Shown here piece after piece: positions 54,601 through 57,626 of a DNA stretch of 57,626 bases. The notes under the pieces were generated by a model. It worked only from the letters and a program-made list of their open reading frames with translations, was not told the DNA's origin and did not search any database. The DNA comes from a virus. How positions within the stretch are numbered: position 1 is the first letter of the stretch; every line of letters starts with the position of its first letter. The DNA lies in the IMG/VR virus record IMGVR_UViG_3300027301_000004, positions 1 to 57,626 of that record, one strand, 5' to 3'. Both the position numbers and the translations under genes were made by a program.

Positions 54601-57600
54601 GACAGACCTGCAGGGCGACGACGATGGCGACATCGCGGCGTGGACGACCAACCCCGACGTCTTGACGCTCGCTTCGAATCTTGTGGATACCCGCAAGTAT
54701 CGGATTGAGCCGGATGGCGAGAAGGTTAAGATCACCAGTGAAAACTTGGGTGATTATGCTGAGTACCTGTCCACGGATCCCATGGGTCCTGTGGGTCAGG
54801 CGACTGTGGCTCAGGCTCGGTTCTATGAGCTCGCAGCCATCAGCCGTTCCCTCTACGCAGCTTACCGCAAGATGGCTGCAGCAAACGCGAAGGCGATCAA
54901 GGGTGCGAAAGCATCTGAGAACGACAAGCGTATGCCTGAGGGCTCGGAGGCCTGGAGTCTCGAACAGTGGGAAGTTTATTGCCGCGAGGCGATTGACTCC
55001 CTGTCCGAAGAGCACCTGGCTGCCTTCGATGTGGGCTGGTTGGCCTACCGGGCAAAGGCCTATAACTGGGCCCGCGCCTTTGGCGTCTTCATCCAGGAGT
55101 GCATCGATCGCGCCAAGCGGTTCGTGCGCTGGACTGATATCCCGAAGCTCGCTAGCATGGGCGACGAGGGTTGGGCCACCATTGGTGACAGCCAAGAGCT
55201 GCATTGCCATTGGTCCTGGGACGCTGAAGGGCGTCGTTATCCCTGGAAGCATCCGGGGCTGGCTGGTTCGCGCACCAGTCACTACCTCCCGTTGTCGGAG
55301 AGCCAGCTGCGTACTAAGCAGCCGCTTGAGCTCCTTGAGGAGTTCACCAAAGCTGCGAAGAAGTCGCTTGGTTACGACCAGGTGAACGACGCAGTTCGTT
55401 GGCGCCGTAACGTGACTGTTAAGGGCGAGATGCTTCAGAAGCGGATCGACCCTGACAACTTCCACCCGCAGAGCAAACGCCCGGGGTTGGTTGAGGTAGC
55501 GTTTAGCGCAACTCAGAAAGCGTGGGAGCTGTTGAAGGGCCACTTCAACATCCCCAACGAGGGAGCCGATTTGTCGGACCTCGTGGAGCGTATGCTTGAC
55601 CGGCAGGAAGAAGCTGGCAAGGCTCCCGCTCGCCTGACCATCGGCGACAAGAAGGTGTCGTGGGCGGATTTCATCCGTGCCATGAAACTGCAGGCCTGTG
55701 AGGACAAATACGCGCATCAATTCGCGTACTCGCGTGTTATGTGGTCTACGCCTGAAGGTGAGCCTGATGCGAAGGCTTGGCAATGGGTCTCGCAAGAGAA
55801 CCTGCGCCTCATCAAGGAAGGGAAGGGTGGCCTCCTCCTTCCGAAAGTGGCCGATTGGCTGCCTCAAGCGTATCTTGATTACCGTATCAGGAACGCTATG
55901 GTCCTGGGTTTCAACAAGAACGACCAACGTGTCGACTTGGCCCTTGGTCATAACGAGAGCGAGGATGATAACCCGGGCAACAACCCGCGCATCCAAGCGA
56001 TCGAGGAGGCCTACCGGCTGTTCAACCGCTGCATGACGGATAGTGCAGCGGACCAGGGCGACAGCGCCGTTCTGTGGCTTCTTAGGCGTTATGCCTTTGA
56101 GTCTGCGAACGTGGATCTGCTCGTGCGCAAGGATCCCGAAAGGGATGCGAAGGGTGGCGTCGCGTCATACAAGCTGGATCTCCAGCGTGGCGTGAAGGAT
56201 CCCCTCGCGGCTACCAAGAAGTTCCCGGTCGCCAAGACCGAGCGTGCTCTTGATATCCTCTTGTACGAGGGCAGCCCGGTTGCTGAGCACTTCCAACTGG
56301 GAGTGGCAGAGCGGTGCGTGTTTGAAGAGCTGCCGAAGTTGCGCAAGGCGGCTCGTGTTATCTGTGAGGCTGCCGACGCCCGGCAGATGGAGGGCTACAC
56401 TGTAGAGCAGAAGCGAGTAGAAATGCTTGCCGAAGCTATCTTCAGTCAAAGCTACCTCTCCATTGACATGGCGGATTACCCCCACATGTCTCCTCAACAG
56501 GTCAATCACCTGTCGGAAATTCACGTGTACTCTGGCAAGGGTCCGCTCCATCAGTGTGAAAGCTGTATGGCGGCTCTGAAGAAGGAGATCGTGAATGAGA
56601 ACCGGTATGGGAAGCTGGGCGGTCGAAAGATCGCAGATCGTCTGACGGAGCTTGCGGGCAAAATCCAAGAGCACCTCAAGTCGGACGTCCAGTTTGCCTT
56701 CGAAACGCACGTGGAACATCTCCGTATCGAGATGCTGAAGCACGCGGTTCGTGGCGATCCCGGACTGGTCACCGATCTGGTGATGGCACTCAAGGACCAA
56801 GCGTCGTTCCGTCTCAAGGTCTGGGACGTGGTTGCCGACGAGTTGGCTGGGTTGCCTAACACACAAGCCGAGACTGGGGATCATGTGGTCTCCAACCGGG
56901 CCCGAGTTGCTTTCAAGAATAGCGCAGCAATGAGCTATCTGAGCATCTATGGGTTCCAGGGCCTCGAGCGGTACTTCGATCGGGAGATTCCCTCCATCGA
57001 TCCTCGTAGTGACGAGGAAGTACTCGCTTGTGTTAGCGGCGAACAGGAAATCTAAGTAGCCGCATGGCAGGCCCCCGGGAAACCGGGGTGTCCTGCCTTT
57101 TTCTTTACTCCGCAGGGACTCCGCCCAGAGTGACCAGAACGCAACTCACATGACTCCGCTTGTCATGTTGTGGTTTGAGGTTCTTGGTTCTAAGTGCCGT
57201 TAGAAGGGGAAATGTGGTGGCGCCTAACTCCGCTACACTGATCCCGTTACCTTAAGGGCAAGTGTCCCCCTTCGGGGGCTTTAGTTCTTTGGTAGACGAG
57301 GGCTTAGGCCTGGCTCTACCATGTGCCCCCTGATACGGTATGGGGTAGTGCATAGGCAAATCCGTTGGTTCCCTGGATTCCTTGATGGTTCACGATTCCC
57401 GGATTCGGGTTTCAGAGGGTTGCCCTCGTAGTGAACTGGAAGGATTTCCAGGGGACTTTATCTTCTAATAAATACTTTGCCGTTAAGGAGAAAATGGGGC
57501 CGCCAACCCTCAATACACTCCGCTAAGGGCAAGCGTTCCCTTCGGGGTTAGATTCGTTGGTTGGTTGTTATCCAGGCAACCCGTGGAGGCTCATGAAGCC

Positions 57601-57626
57601 AATCGAACACCCCATCGAGTGCGTAC

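Overview
The window looks like part of the genome of a large, probably jumbo, tailed phage with a contractile tail (Caudoviricetes, myovirus morphology). The evidence is a complete head and tail module that includes a large terminase, portal, prohead protease, major capsid protein, tail sheath, tube proteins and several very large virion proteins. No host gene, integrase, IS element, CRISPR array or tRNA could be recognised. The host cannot be named. Ribosome-binding sites are of the strong AGGAGG type.

Right-to-left arm (about 45,600 down to 1, minus strand). This is one long collinear run of virion genes, mostly linked by TAATG, TGATG or ATGA stop/start overlaps. In order of transcription it contains three small genes, a cysteine-containing protein, a dual-nuclease protein (DnaQ-like plus staphylococcal-nuclease-like), a glycine-rich membrane protein, the large terminase, neck and head genes, portal, prohead protease, a capsid-associated protein, the major capsid protein, an Ig-like protein, head-completion genes, the sheath, three tube-like proteins, two probable tail-assembly chaperones, a 1358-residue protein, a ~1793-residue protein that carries both catalytic-barrel signatures of an RNA polymerase, and a giant protein open to the window edge (at least 2830 residues) with an M23 peptidase and baseplate-hub-like segments. 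Terminators behind the capsid and tube genes, and a terminator-like hairpin inside a chaperone gene, probably grade expression along this run.

Left-to-right arm (about 45,930 to 57,626, plus strand). This arm is visibly richer in G+C. It holds small genes of unknown function, nearly all monocistronic. Almost every gene ends in its own strong hairpin terminator, and the T-tract of that terminator runs straight into a repeated CTATGG motif that precedes the next gene. Several genes share a longer leader containing a dyad. Two stretches lack convincing long ORFs and look like structured RNA. The arm ends with a 1430-residue protein that also carries a DxDGD signature and is probably a second, non-virion RNA polymerase, followed by a structured non-coding region and the start of one more gene.

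Working model (inference): one unsplit two-barrel RNA polymerase is carried in the virion with the tail and ejected proteins, and a second one is made in the cell. The terminator-CTATGG cassettes would be the promoters of one of them. The nearest described parallels are the single-chain DFDGD polymerases of crAss-like phages (phi14:2 gp66) and SPbeta YonO, and the virion/non-virion polymerase pair of phiKZ. Two unsplit enzymes in one phage, together with a virion protein fusing DnaQ-like and SNase-like domains, would be new as far as I can tell.
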